From an uncultured Bacteroidota bacterium (GTDB taxonomy: Bacteria; Bacteroidota; Bacteroidia; Chitinophagales; Chitinophagaceae): 9,733 nt of DNA. Below the pieces are notes generated by a model. The model ran no database searches and had not been told where the DNA came from. It saw nothing but the letters and a program-made list of their open reading frames with translations. The DNA lies in assembly GCA_903906615.1 (NCBI GenBank), contig CAIVKT010000708.1:1-9733 (forward strand), read 5' to 3'. The position numbers were made by a program, and so were the translations under genes. The first letter of the stretch is position 1. Every line of letters begins with the position of its first letter. Positions 1-8,226 of the stretch are shown here, piece after piece.

Positions 1-544
1 GAATACTACACGTAAAACCGAGCATGAGCGCGGTAGAGAGATTAGCCGGGGCAATGAGCGCACACGTTAATAACACAGGGATGAGCACCGGCAGGAAGCC
101 CTTGCGAATGTCTTTTATATCACCCTGCTTGATGCTGAGCATACGGGCGAGAAACATGAACAGGGCCAGCTTGGCGAGGTCCGAAGTCTGGAAGGTGAGG
201 TTGATGACCGGGAGCCTTATCCAGCGGGAACCTTCATTGAGCGAAGTGCCAAAGAACAAAGTATACACCAACAATGGCAGGCTGAGCAGATAAAGTATGA
301 CCGCCATGCGGGCAAAGCGGGAGTAATTGATGCGATGTACCCAATAAATGATGAGCAAGCCGAGGCCGAGTACCATCACCTGCTTAACAAGGTAGTAACT
401 GGAGTTCTTCTCCATACGGTATGCGAGGGAGCCCGTGGAGCTATACACGGCCAACATACTGATGAACGAAAGCACGAGTACTACGCCCCAAATGACGTGG
501 TCTCCTTTCGTTTTTTTCAGTAATATTTTTATTCCTTCAGACAT
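1..544 (-). CDS. ftsW: FtsW, SEDS-family septal peptidoglycan polymerase (5' part, runs off left edge)
   Basis: FtsW is an integral membrane SEDS glycosyltransferase. It polymerises lipid II into glycan strands at the septum and works with the class B PBP FtsI, also encoded here. I translated 181 codons from the ATG at 544 to the window edge, and there is no stop. A basic cytoplasmic N-terminus (KILLKKTKGDH) is followed by TM segments near residues 17-34, 53-68, 80-98 and 121-136. The SEDS signature appears as GSRWIRLP (105-112) followed by FQTSDLAKL (118-126), where many FtsW proteins have FQPSELAKL. APANLSTAL (165-173) replaces the usual PDLGTA-like motif. I believe these substitutions are usual in Bacteroidota rather than a defect. 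The gene is separated from murD by 149 bp containing a hairpin repeat, so it may have its own promoter. RodA is the main alternative, but the dcw position favours FtsW. Confidence 0.93.
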   Translation of the reverse strand, partial: MSEGIKILLKKTKGDHVIWGVVLVLSFISMLAVYSSTGSLAYRMEKNSSYYLVKQVMVLGLGLLIIYWVHRINYSRFARMAVILYLLSLPLLVYTLFFGTSLNEGSRWIRLPVINLTFQTSDLAKLALFMFLARMLSIKQGDIKDIRKGFLPVLIPVLLTCALIAPANLSTALMLGFTCSI

Positions 545-572
545 ACTTGTGTTTCTAAAACGCTAAACTTAT

Positions 573-665
573 TATTAATCACTACTCACGTGCACCCTGG
601 CTAAAGCCATCCTTGATTTTCATTTATCCCCCGGCCTAAAGGCCGGGGCTACTGGTGTTTTCTTG
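573..665 (+). repeat. Two-hairpin REP-like repeat, copy 1 (murD-ftsW gap)
   Basis: The core runs from 598 to 665. It begins with the palindrome TGGCTAAAGCCA (598-609). An AT-rich spacer follows, then the perfect hairpin CCCCGGCCTAAAGGCCGGGG (629-648; 8-bp stem, TAAA loop), then GCTACTGGTGTTTTCTTG (648-665). Copy 2 at 8956-9048 has the same elements in the same order and orientation. Weaker similarity extends left to TATTAA at 573, giving 93 bp in both copies. The hairpin lies between murD and ftsW, but on the minus strand it is not followed by a T run, so it does not look like an intrinsic terminator. It would form a strong structure in a murD-ftsW transcript. A dispersed non-coding REP or MITE-like family is my inference. 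Confidence 0.7.
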
Positions 666-693
666 TATTTATAAAAGAGCAACAATAACGGTA

Positions 694-2055
694 TTACAGA
701 TTTCTTACCGCAGCTTTGAACTGCTGGCCGCGGTCTTCATAATTCTTAAACAGATCGAAGCTGGCGCAGGCAGGCGATAGCAACACCACATCGCCTTTTT
801 CGGCAAGGGCGTAAGCTGCGTTGACGGTGTCAGACATAATATTGGTATCAATGATCGGCTCTACCACATTTTTAAAAGCCTCGTGTATAGGAGCATTATC
901 CACCCCAATGCAAATGATCGCTTTCACCTTTTCCCTTACCAGCTCCATCAGCTCGTTATAGTCGTTCCCTTTATCCTGGCCGCCGAGTATCAGTATGACA
1001 GGTTGAGTCATACTCTCGAGGGCAAACCATACGGAGTTGACGTTGGTAGCCTTGCTATCGTTGATGAAAGTGACACCACGCACAGTGGCCACATACTCCA
1101 GCCTATGCTCGATACCTTCGAAGCCGGCAAAATTCTCGCGTAGCTTTTCGCTCCTTAACCCTGCCGTTCTGGCTGATATACCCGCCGCCATACTGTTATA
1201 TTGATTGTGCTTTCCTTTAATAGCGAGATCATGTATAGACATGTCCATGCTTTCTCCTTCATATTGTATATACATACGACTGTCGTGGATGTGGCCACCA
1301 TCGTTCTCTATCTCTATATTATTTTCGTCCATCGTGAAGTATATTATTTTAGCGTGAATAGAATGGGTTGAGATGTATTGGGTAATTACTTTATCATCTT
1401 TGTTAACAATAAAGCGGTCAGTTGTGTGTTGATTTTCGGTTATCCTGAATTTTGATGCTATATAGTTCTCGAATTTATAATCGTACCTGTCTAAATGATC
1501 TGGCGTGATGTTGAGCAGCACAGCCACATCTGGCCTGAATTGATGAATGTCATCGAGCTGAAAGCTGCTGACCTCTATCACGTACCACTCGCACGGGCGT
1601 TCCGCTATCTGACGTGCAAAGCTGTACCCTATGTTGCCTACCATAGCCACATCAAAGCCACCTTTTTGCAGCAAATGATAAGTGAGCTTGGTAGTGGTGC
1701 TCTTGCCATTGCTGCCCGTGATAGCTATGATCTTGCTATCGCCTTTATAGCGATAGGCAAACTCTATCTCGCTGCACACCTCTATACCTGCTTCACGCAC
1801 CTGCCTGATCACAGCCACCTTATTACTGATACCGGGGCTTTTCACAATGCAATTGGCGTTGAGGATATTTTCGATGGTATGGCCGCCTTCCTCAAAGGCT
1901 ATACCCTGCTGCTGCAATGCCTCCTTAAAATGCTCCTTTATCTTTCCGCCATCACTTACAAACACATCCCACCCCTGCTGCCTGCCGAGCAAGGCTGCGC
2001 CTACACCGCTTTCAGCAGCGCCGAGTATGACGAGGCGTTGTGTGTTTGTGCTCAT
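694..2055 (-). CDS. murD: MurD, UDP-N-acetylmuramoyl-L-alanine:D-glutamate ligase
   Basis: MurD is a cytoplasmic ATP-dependent ligase that adds D-glutamate to UDP-MurNAc-L-Ala. The product here is 453 aa, normal for the family. The N-terminal Rossmann-like domain starts with RLVILGAAESGVG (7-19). The ATP-binding loop is GSNGKST (114-120), followed by EVSSFQLD (161-168) and NITPDHLDRY (182-191). K202 is in the position expected for the carbamylated lysine. Later come GIEHRLE (314-320), NDSKATN (332-338) and the C-terminal LSPACASFD (426-434). The reading frame stays open upstream to 2112, but I chose the ATG at 2055. It starts right at the Rossmann strand and overlaps the mraY stop by one base (TAATG), which suggests translational coupling. 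The 19 extra upstream residues would lie inside mraY and match nothing I recognise in MurD. Confidence 0.97.
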   Translation of the reverse strand: MSTNTQRLVILGAAESGVGAALLGRQQGWDVFVSDGGKIKEHFKEALQQQGIAFEEGGHTIENILNANCIVKSPGISNKVAVIRQVREAGIEVCSEIEFAYRYKGDSKIIAITGSNGKSTTTKLTYHLLQKGGFDVAMVGNIGYSFARQIAERPCEWYVIEVSSFQLDDIHQFRPDVAVLLNITPDHLDRYDYKFENYIASKFRITENQHTTDRFIVNKDDKVITQYISTHSIHAKIIYFTMDENNIEIENDGGHIHDSRMYIQYEGESMDMSIHDLAIKGKHNQYNSMAAGISARTAGLRSEKLRENFAGFEGIEHRLEYVATVRGVTFINDSKATNVNSVWFALESMTQPVILILGGQDKGNDYNELMELVREKVKAIICIGVDNAPIHEAFKNVVEPIIDTNIMSDTVNAAYALAEKGDVVLLSPACASFDLFKNYEDRGQQFKAAVRNL

Positions 2056-3326
2056 TATTGCAACTTTAAAGTAACTATGCTCATTATAGCCAGCAGGATA
2101 CCTATGATCCACATGCGTGCTACAATTTTCGATTCGTGATAACCTAATTTCTGGTAATGATGATGGAGTGGCGACATGAGGAATATCCTGCGGCCCTCGC
2201 CATATTTCTTTTTGGTCCTTTTAAAGTACCATACCTGTAATATCACCGAGAGGTTCTCCACCAGGAAGATGCCACAGATGATCGGTATGAGCAATTCCTT
2301 ACGGACAATGATAGCAAGCGAAGCAATGATACCACCCAGTGCGAGGCTACCGGTATCGCCCATGAACACCTGCGCGGGGTAGGCATTGTACCAGAGGAAG
2401 CCCACACAGGCCCCAACAAACGCACCGATGAATATAGACAACTCACCAAGATTTGGGATATCCATGATATTCAGATAGCCTGCAAAAAGATAGTTGCCCG
2501 ATACATAGGCAAACACGCCAAGGCAAACACCAATAATAGCAGACACCCCGGTAGCCAATCCATCTATGCCATCGGTGATGTTGGCGCCGTTGGAAACGGC
2601 CACAATGATGAAGATGACGAACAGTATATAAATAACAGGCGTGGTATACTCCACATATTTATCTCCGAATATAGCCGCGATCTTCTCATACCTGAACTCG
2701 TGTGATTTCACAAAGGGGATAGTAGTAGTAGCCGTTCTTACATTTACGTAACTCTGTAGCTTGCCATTCTCATCCTTGCGGGTAGACTGGCCCGGCTCCA
2801 GTTTTTCTGCTGCGTTGTACACGCCATTCTTTCCTCCTGTTACATCGCGGCTGATGACCACGTGATTATTGTAGTACATCGTCAGGCCAATAATGATCCC
2901 CAGCCCTACCTGCCCTAATATCTTGAACCTGCCGGCAAGCCCTTCTTTATTTTTCTTAAAGACCTTAATATAGTCATCAAGAAAACCGATCATACCCAGC
3001 CATACCGTAGATACGAGCATCAGCACTATGTATACATTGAGCACACGTGCGAAAAGTAATGTAGGTATGAGTATAGCCGCTATGATGATGATGCCACCCA
3101 TGGTAGGCGTACCTTTTTTCTGTTGTTCGCCCTGCAGGCCGAGATCGCGTACAGTTTCACCTATCTGCTTGCGCTGCAGGAAGGCAATGAGCCTTTTGCC
3201 CAGCAACATAGAGATCACCAGCGACAAAATGATCGCCATAGCCACACGGAAGGTAATGTAGTTGAACACTCCCGCACCCGTAAGGTGGAAAGCATCGCGC
3301 AGATATGTGAACAAATAGTACAGCAT
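2055..3326 (-). CDS. mraY: MraY, phospho-MurNAc-pentapeptide translocase (lipid I synthase)
   Basis: MraY is a polytopic inner-membrane enzyme. It transfers phospho-MurNAc-pentapeptide from UDP to undecaprenyl phosphate, making lipid I. Family motifs are KKGTPTMGG (70-78), the Mg-binding FLDDYIKV (115-122), [15 protein letters not shown] (246-260), [19 protein letters not shown] (314-332) and [10 protein letters not shown] (386-395). About ten hydrophobic segments span the 423 residues. The protein is about 60 aa longer than E. coli MraY. The excess is a hydrophilic stretch of about 75 residues (153-229) between two TM segments. It should face the periplasm, because the motifs on either side (FLDDY and NGANITDG) are cytoplasmic. 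I recall longer MraY proteins as typical of Bacteroidota. The ATG at 3326 is 9 bp after the murE stop, and the stop overlaps the murD start. Confidence 0.98.
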   Translation of the reverse strand: MLYYLFTYLRDAFHLTGAGVFNYITFRVAMAIILSLVISMLLGKRLIAFLQRKQIGETVRDLGLQGEQQKKGTPTMGGIIIIAAILIPTLLFARVLNVYIVLMLVSTVWLGMIGFLDDYIKVFKKNKEGLAGRFKILGQVGLGIIIGLTMYYNNHVVISRDVTGGKNGVYNAAEKLEPGQSTRKDENGKLQSYVNVRTATTTIPFVKSHEFRYEKIAAIFGDKYVEYTTPVIYILFVIFIIVAVSNGANITDGIDGLATGVSAIIGVCLGVFAYVSGNYLFAGYLNIMDIPNLGELSIFIGAFVGACVGFLWYNAYPAQVFMGDTGSLALGGIIASLAIIVRKELLIPIICGIFLVENLSVILQVWYFKRTKKKYGEGRRIFLMSPLHHHYQKLGYHESKIVARMWIIGILLAIMSIVTLKLQ

Positions 3327-3335
3327 GGGTGCCTG

Positions 3336-4802
3336 TTATTTATTTAGTGTTTCAAATGCTTCAGCCAAAACTTCCTTATCATCAAAATGATGCTTCACTC
3401 CTTTTATTTCCTGGTATGTCTCATGTCCTTTGCCGGCTATCAATACTACATCGCCTGGTTGTGCCAGCGTTACGGCTACCTTTATTGCTTCCCTGCGATC
3501 GGTGATGCGCAGGCTTTTTCTTTTTTGCGGGCCTGTGAGGCCAGCTTCCATTTCGTTGAGTATCGCTTCAGGGTCTTCGGAACGGGGGTTATCTGCCGTG
3601 AGTATCGTTTTATCGCTGTGCTCGCAGGCTACCTGTGCCATTATAGGGCGTTTGGTAGTATCGCGGTCGCCGCCGCAGCCTACTACGGTTATGAGTTGCT
3701 GCCCGTTGCGGCGCAACTGATTGATCGTAGCGAGCACATTAATGAGCGCATCAGGCGTGTGGGCATAATCCACAATACCTAGTATCTTGTCTACAGGCGA
3801 CATATGCGTTTCGAAGCGGCCGGGCGCGCCTTGCAGGCCGCTCAATACTGCCAGCACAGTCATCTTATCTTCGCCCAACAGCTTCGCCGCGCCATATACA
3901 GCCAACAGGTTGTAGGCATTGAATGTGCCGATCATGCGGAAGTGCGCTTCCTGGCCATCCAGCACCATCATGAGGCCGGATAGGTCGTTCTCCAGTACTT
4001 TGCCTTTGATATTGGCAGGCACTTTGAGGCTGTAAGTATTTTTTGAAGCCTTTGTGTTTTGCAACATCACCATACCTCTTTTATCATCGGCATTAGTGAG
4101 GGAGAACGCATCGGCGGGCAGCTCATCAAAGAAGCGTTTCTTTACTCTTATATATTCGTCGAAAGTCTTGTGATAGTCGAGATGATCGTGTGTGATGTTA
4201 GTGAATATGCCACCTACGAAGCGGATACCCGCTATGCGGTGCTGGTGAATAGCATGAGAGCTCACCTCCATGAAGGCGTATGTGCAACCCGCAGCTACCA
4301 TACGACTAAGCAACTCGTGTATTGATATGGAGTCGGGTGTGGTGTGCGTTGCTACTTCCACCTCGTCGTGAATGTGGTTTTGCACAGTAGAGAGCAGGCC
4401 GCATTTTTTGCCCAGCTTTTCGAATAGATTATAAAGCAGTGTAACCGTGGTGGTTTTGCCATTGGTGCCGGTAACGCCCACTACCTTCAACTTCTGAGAA
4501 GGGAAGCCGTAAAAGGCATCAGCCATCAGACCTGCTGCTTCGGCGCTGTTCTTTACCTGTATGTAGGTAACGTCTTGATCTATTTCCCGCGGCAGATCTT
4601 CGCAAACAATAGCTACAGCACCCTGCGCTATGGCTTTATCAATGAAAGAATGGCCATCAGACAATGTGCCACGCACTGCAATGAATGTGCTCCCCTCAAC
4701 GACCTTGCGCGAATCTATGCACAGGGCCGTGATAGCCACATCGGCAGTACCCATTACGGATACGGGTGTTACATTGATCAATATGTCGCGCAATAGTTGC
4801 AT
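3336..4802 (-). CDS. murE: MurE, UDP-MurNAc-L-Ala-D-Glu:diamino acid ligase (meso-DAP type predicted)
   Basis: MurE is a cytoplasmic Mur ligase that adds the third residue of the stem peptide. At 488 aa it has normal length. The N-terminal UDP-binding domain includes CIDSRKVVEGSTFIA (28-42). The P-loop is GTNGKTT (112-118), followed by TTPDS (154-158), EVSSHAIHQHR (179-189) and NITHDHLDYH (202-211). The K221/K222 pair is where the carbamylated lysine is expected. The C-terminal domain has DYAHTPDAL (345-353), GCGGDRDTTKRP (375-386), DNPRSEDP (404-411) and GKGHETYQ (457-464). DNPR is the signature linked to meso-diaminopimelate recognition in E. coli-type MurE; lysine-adding enzymes differ there. 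Substrate choice is therefore a motif-based inference. The ATG at 4802 shares a base with the ftsI stop (TAATG). Confidence 0.97.
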   Translation of the reverse strand: MQLLRDILINVTPVSVMGTADVAITALCIDSRKVVEGSTFIAVRGTLSDGHSFIDKAIAQGAVAIVCEDLPREIDQDVTYIQVKNSAEAAGLMADAFYGFPSQKLKVVGVTGTNGKTTTVTLLYNLFEKLGKKCGLLSTVQNHIHDEVEVATHTTPDSISIHELLSRMVAAGCTYAFMEVSSHAIHQHRIAGIRFVGGIFTNITHDHLDYHKTFDEYIRVKKRFFDELPADAFSLTNADDKRGMVMLQNTKASKNTYSLKVPANIKGKVLENDLSGLMMVLDGQEAHFRMIGTFNAYNLLAVYGAAKLLGEDKMTVLAVLSGLQGAPGRFETHMSPVDKILGIVDYAHTPDALINVLATINQLRRNGQQLITVVGCGGDRDTTKRPIMAQVACEHSDKTILTADNPRSEDPEAILNEMEAGLTGPQKRKSLRITDRREAIKVAVTLAQPGDVVLIAGKGHETYQEIKGVKHHFDDKEVLAEAFETLNK

Positions 4803-6892
4803 TAGCTCAGTTGCAGTATTATGTTTTGTCCTTTAGTTATTGTGGTTCCGGGGGCAAGCGACTGACCCTGTACTTTTCCCTTTCCTTTTACGGTTACCTG
4901 CAGGCCATTGCTCTCCAGTATGTATACCGCATCCTTCAGGCCCATGCCTTTTACATCAGGCACAATGGTCTTATAAATTTTTTTGGGAACCACCGTCACA
5001 TGCTTGTTAGAGTCTGCGACCATTTCCATGAGTGTGTTCATATAATCGTGATGTACCGGCGTATGATCTCCGATCGCATTGAGCAGCACCTGGTAGTTGC
5101 GGGCAGTAGCAGCCTTGGCAGGTACAATGCGGCTCGCATTGCGGGAAAGACTATCAAGAGGGGCATCCCACGCACCCATGTTCTCTGAGAATATTTTATC
5201 GGCCACCATCCTGAATACCGGCGCTGCTATAGAGCCGCCATAGTATGCTTTAGATTTCTTTTGGGTGCGTATCACCACACATATGGTATACTTAGGCGCC
5301 TCAGCCGGCATAAAGCCTACAAACGAACCCTGGTATACGCCATCAGAATAAGAGATGCCTTTATCAGCCACCTGGGCCGTGCCAGTTTTACCGGCGATGG
5401 TGTAGTATGGCGACTCTATTGATTTTGCAGTACCCTCTGTAACTACAGCGCCCATACATTTTCTCAATTGCGCTATCACAGTTGAATCACCTACCTGCTC
5501 TATTTCTGTTGGCTCAAAGGTTTGCACATCCTTGCCGTATTCTCTTATGGAGCTTACGAGGTATGGCTTCATCATCTTGCCACCATTAGCCACCGCATTG
5601 TATAACATGCAGGTATGCAATGGCGTTATCTGCACATTGTAGCCGGCAGCCATCCAGGGCAAGGAAATGTTGCTCCATTCGCTGCTGCCGGGCATGATGA
5701 TGTGCGGGCGGCCCTCGCCGAGCAAGTCAATGCCTGTACGTTTATCGAGGTTGAGCGTTTTGAGGTGGTTGACAAACTTTGACGGATTGTCTTTATAATA
5801 AGTATAGGCGAGTTTGGCAAACGCCGCATTACTCGATTCGGCATAAGCCTTCCAGATAGGCATTACGTGCAGGCCAAGGTGGGAATCTCTCATCACGGCC
5901 CGGCCAAACCTTATTGCGCCGCCTTCAGCATCAACAGGATCATCTACCGTCACGTATTTATCTGTGAGCAATGATATTAAAGTGGCCAGCTTAAATGTAG
6001 AACCCGGCTCGGTGGGTATGGTAGCGTAATTGAGGTCTTCCCAATAGCTACCGTCTTTTTGCAGGCCCAGGTTGACGAGGGTACGTATCTTGCCCGTCTT
6101 CACTTCCATTACAATGCAGGTGCCATACTGGCATTCATATTTTTGCAGGAGGCTCATGAGGGCGTGCTCTGCCACGTCCTGTACATTGATGTCGAGCGTG
6201 GTAACGATGTCTCGACCATTCTGCGGATCCACTTCTGAGCCTTCAATAGGCACCCATACATTGCCTGTACTCTTCTGCACCACGCGGCGGCCATTCTCGC
6301 CTATGAGGTCTTTATTGTATTTGGCTTCGAGGCCGGTAACGTTGCTGTCGCGGAATACACCGATAGTGCGGAAGGCCAGCATATTGTAAGGCGTTACCCT
6401 TTTTTCTTTAGAGTCTTCTATGAAGCCGCCACGGCCTTTGCTTTTATTGAAGATAGGAAAGGAGCGCAATGCCTCGTACTGATAATATTTAAGGTTGCGG
6501 CCAAGGAGGTAGTAGCGGTCGCCATCGTTGTAAGCACGTACAAACTCTTCTTTGTATTGCTCCGCAGATTTGTCCATGAACAAACGTGAAACACAAAGGC
6601 AGAGGGTATCTATGTTCTTTGCGAATACAGATGAGTCCATTACAGAGAAGTCTATATGCACATCAAAATCGGGAATGGTGGAACTGAGCAGGATGCCATC
6701 TTCGTTGTAGATGTTGCCACGCTCGGCTATGAGGGTATCGAAGCGGGTGTGCATCTCTTTGGCCATTGCTCGCAGCTTAGGCCCTTCGCGGAACTGGATC
6801 ATAGCGGCCTTAATGATGATAGCACACCCAAACAAGCTAATGCAGGTAAATGCTATGTACACCCTAAACCGTATGTCCTTCTTTATATTCAC
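4802..6892 (-). CDS. ftsI: FtsI / PBP3-like septal transpeptidase with C-terminal PASTA domain
   Basis: This is a class B penicillin-binding protein that crosslinks septal peptidoglycan in the periplasm, partnering FtsW. It has 696 aa. A short basic cytoplasmic start (NIKKDIRFR) precedes one TM anchor (about 11-30). The dimerisation domain follows, with AERGNIYNEDG (56-66). The transpeptidase domain (about 230-570) has all three catalytic motifs: S298-T-F-K301, S353-S-N355 and K502-T-G-T505. A single PASTA repeat ends the protein (about 642-696, from TIVPDVKGMGLKDAVYIL). One PASTA domain recalls Firmicute SpoVD/PBP2x and is, as I recall, common in Bacteroidota FtsI. The start codon is GTG. 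An in-frame TGA lies five codons upstream, and the next internal ATG (residue 31) would remove the anchor, so GTG is well supported. The gap to the ftsL-like gene is 31 bp. Confidence 0.96.
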   Translation of the reverse strand: MNIKKDIRFRVYIAFTCISLFGCAIIIKAAMIQFREGPKLRAMAKEMHTRFDTLIAERGNIYNEDGILLSSTIPDFDVHIDFSVMDSSVFAKNIDTLCLCVSRLFMDKSAEQYKEEFVRAYNDGDRYYLLGRNLKYYQYEALRSFPIFNKSKGRGGFIEDSKEKRVTPYNMLAFRTIGVFRDSNVTGLEAKYNKDLIGENGRRVVQKSTGNVWVPIEGSEVDPQNGRDIVTTLDINVQDVAEHALMSLLQKYECQYGTCIVMEVKTGKIRTLVNLGLQKDGSYWEDLNYATIPTEPGSTFKLATLISLLTDKYVTVDDPVDAEGGAIRFGRAVMRDSHLGLHVMPIWKAYAESSNAAFAKLAYTYYKDNPSKFVNHLKTLNLDKRTGIDLLGEGRPHIIMPGSSEWSNISLPWMAAGYNVQITPLHTCMLYNAVANGGKMMKPYLVSSIREYGKDVQTFEPTEIEQVGDSTVIAQLRKCMGAVVTEGTAKSIESPYYTIAGKTGTAQVADKGISYSDGVYQGSFVGFMPAEAPKYTICVVIRTQKKSKAYYGGSIAAPVFRMVADKIFSENMGAWDAPLDSLSRNASRIVPAKAATARNYQVLLNAIGDHTPVHHDYMNTLMEMVADSNKHVTVVPKKIYKTIVPDVKGMGLKDAVYILESNGLQVTVKGKGKVQGQSLAPGTTITKGQNIILQLS

Positions 6893-6923
6893 GCTATATA
6901 AAATTCAAAAATGCTGAAAGTTC

Positions 6924-7277
6924 TTATTTACTGATCTTGTATGCCGGCAGCAGTGATGGCTTTAAGCCAATACCCTCCGCCTTCTTTATCACTTGTGTTT
7001 CCGTCTTCACATACATCAATTGCGATTTCACATCCATATACTTCCAGCGCAGCTCTTTAAGCGCTTTGTTCTGCGCATTCAGTTCGCGCTGCATCTCTAA
7101 TGCACGGTGACTGTTGCTGATGTACAGCACACCCAGGAACACAATAAAGGCGAGATATGGAATGTTATTGACGATCGCTTTATAAGATACTTTCTCCACT
7201 AACGACCTCCAGTCGTTCCTAACCCTCTGAGCCGGGGTCAACACCTCTTGCTGCATACTCTGCTCCTCGCTGCTCAT
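6924..7277 (-). CDS. ftsL: FtsL-like cell division protein (Bacteroidota type)
   Basis: This is a small bitopic membrane protein in the usual ftsL slot between rsmH and ftsI. In the divisome FtsL pairs with FtsB and FtsQ and activates FtsWI. The product is 117 aa. A cytoplasmic N-terminus of about 40 residues includes AQRVRNDWRSLVEKVSYK (16-33). One TM segment follows (about 38-54, NIPYLAFIVFLGVLYIS). A charged periplasmic helix (about 57-98) with heptad-like spacing is likely a coiled coil. The tail contains AEGIGLKPSLLPAYKI (100-115); an ARxxGxxxP-like element at this place is common in FtsL proteins. Primary sequence is poorly conserved in this family, so the call relies on position and topology together with resemblance to the Bacteroidota FtsL-like family. 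The ATG at 7277 is 38 bp after the rsmH stop. Confidence 0.88.
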   Translation of the reverse strand: MSSEEQSMQQEVLTPAQRVRNDWRSLVEKVSYKAIVNNIPYLAFIVFLGVLYISNSHRALEMQRELNAQNKALKELRWKYMDVKSQLMYVKTETQVIKKAEGIGLKPSLLPAYKISK

Positions 7278-7315
7278 TACTACTCTTTATATAGACTCCC
7301 CTTGCGGGAAAATTT

Positions 7316-8224
7316 TTATTCTTCTATTTTTTCTCCTACCCTCAGCCTCGCACTGCGCGAGCGGGGATTATGCTTCTGCTCTTCCTCTGATGGCTCTACC
7401 GGCTTTGCTGTTACCGGCCTCATCAGCGGCTTCACCGGCTCTTCATATTGACCGGCCTCATCCCAGCGGCCACGCTTTATATAGTGCTTCACCAGCCTGT
7501 CTTCCAGCGAGTGAAAGGAGATCACTGATAATCTTCCTCCGGGCTTCAAGCTCGCTGCCGATTGTTGCAGCAATTCCTTCAGCACGCCCAGCTCATCATT
7601 CACTTCTATGCGCAGCGCCTGGAACACCTGTGCCAGGTACTTGTTCGGGTTGCCACGCATCACAGGCCCCAGCATTGCTTTGAAGGAGCCAATCGTTTGC
7701 AGCCCTGTGCCCTTGCGCTGGTCTACGATGTGCGTCGCCAGCTGCTTTGAGTTGCGCACCTCTCCGTATTGCTCGAAGATGGTGTGCAGCTGCTGCTCGC
7801 TGTAGGTACGCAGTACAGATGCAGCGGTCACTTCGCTGCGCTTGTCCATGCGCATATCCAGCGGGCCATCAAACCTGATCGAGAACCCACGTTCTGCCGT
7901 ATCAAACTGAAAAGAACTTACTCCCAGATCCGCCAGGATCCCATCCACCTCATTATATCCGTGCAACCGCAAAAAGCGGCGCATGTATTTAAAATTCTCC
8001 TTCACCGGTATCAGCCTTGCATCCTCCGGTTTGTTTCGCCACGCATCTTCGTCCTGGTCGAATGCGATGAGCTTTCCTTTAGGCCCCAGCTTTTCCAGTA
8101 TCAGCCTGCTGTGGCCGCCGCCGCCGAATGTGGCATCCACATACACACCATCCTCCTTTATTGCTAACCCGTCTACTGCCTCGTGTAAAAGAACTGTTGT
8201 GTGGTAAAATTCCGGTTCGCCCAT
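7316..8224 (-). CDS. rsmH: RsmH (MraW), 16S rRNA N4-cytosine-1402 methyltransferase
   Basis: RsmH is a cytoplasmic SAM-dependent enzyme that methylates N4 of C1402 in the ribosomal P site. It is conserved in dcw clusters although its job is translational. The product is 302 aa, the normal size. The N-terminal YHTTVLLHEAVDGL (7-20) is typical. The SAM-binding loop is VDATFGGGGHSRLIL (29-43), followed by AFDQDEDA (54-61). DLGVSSFQFDTAERGFS (99-115) and GPLDMRMD (120-127) come next. NKYLAQVFQALRIEVNDEL (194-212), LKPGGRLSVISFHSLEDRLV (226-245) and the C-terminal NPRSRSARLR (286-295) complete the pattern. The ATG at 8224 is 2 bp past the mraZ stop, so the two are very likely co-transcribed. A short variable insert rich in Pro, Glu and Lys (about 261-285) precedes the C-terminal motif. 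Confidence 0.98.
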   Translation of the reverse strand: MGEPEFYHTTVLLHEAVDGLAIKEDGVYVDATFGGGGHSRLILEKLGPKGKLIAFDQDEDAWRNKPEDARLIPVKENFKYMRRFLRLHGYNEVDGILADLGVSSFQFDTAERGFSIRFDGPLDMRMDKRSEVTAASVLRTYSEQQLHTIFEQYGEVRNSKQLATHIVDQRKGTGLQTIGSFKAMLGPVMRGNPNKYLAQVFQALRIEVNDELGVLKELLQQSAASLKPGGRLSVISFHSLEDRLVKHYIKRGRWDEAGQYEEPVKPLMRPVTAKPVEPSEEEQKHNPRSRSARLRVGEKIEE

Positions 8225-8226
8225 GG

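Noticed and set aside
629..648. Intrinsic terminator between murD and ftsW
   Set aside because: The hairpin is strong, but on the minus strand it is followed by GATAAATGAAAATC and not a run of T. It also belongs to a repeat present elsewhere.
896..904. TTATCCACC, one mismatch from a DnaA box
   Set aside because: It lies within murD coding sequence, is isolated, and a one-mismatch 9-mer is expected by chance in a window this long.
2055..2112. Longer MurD start at 2112 adding 19 residues
   Set aside because: The added residues lie inside mraY and precede the conserved Rossmann start. The TAATG junction makes the ATG at 2055 the better choice.
2105..2113. TGATCCACA, one mismatch from a DnaA box
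   Set aside because: It lies within mraY coding sequence, isolated, and is expected by chance.
1495..2139. A 214-codon plus-strand open frame opposite murD and the end of mraY
   Set aside because: It lies antisense to well-supported murD, has Cys- and His-rich composition of the kind produced by reading a coding strand backwards, and shows no recognisable domain.
3387..3782. A 131-codon plus-strand open frame opposite the end of murE
   Set aside because: It is antisense to conserved MurE motifs, has no recognisable domain and no plausible operon context.
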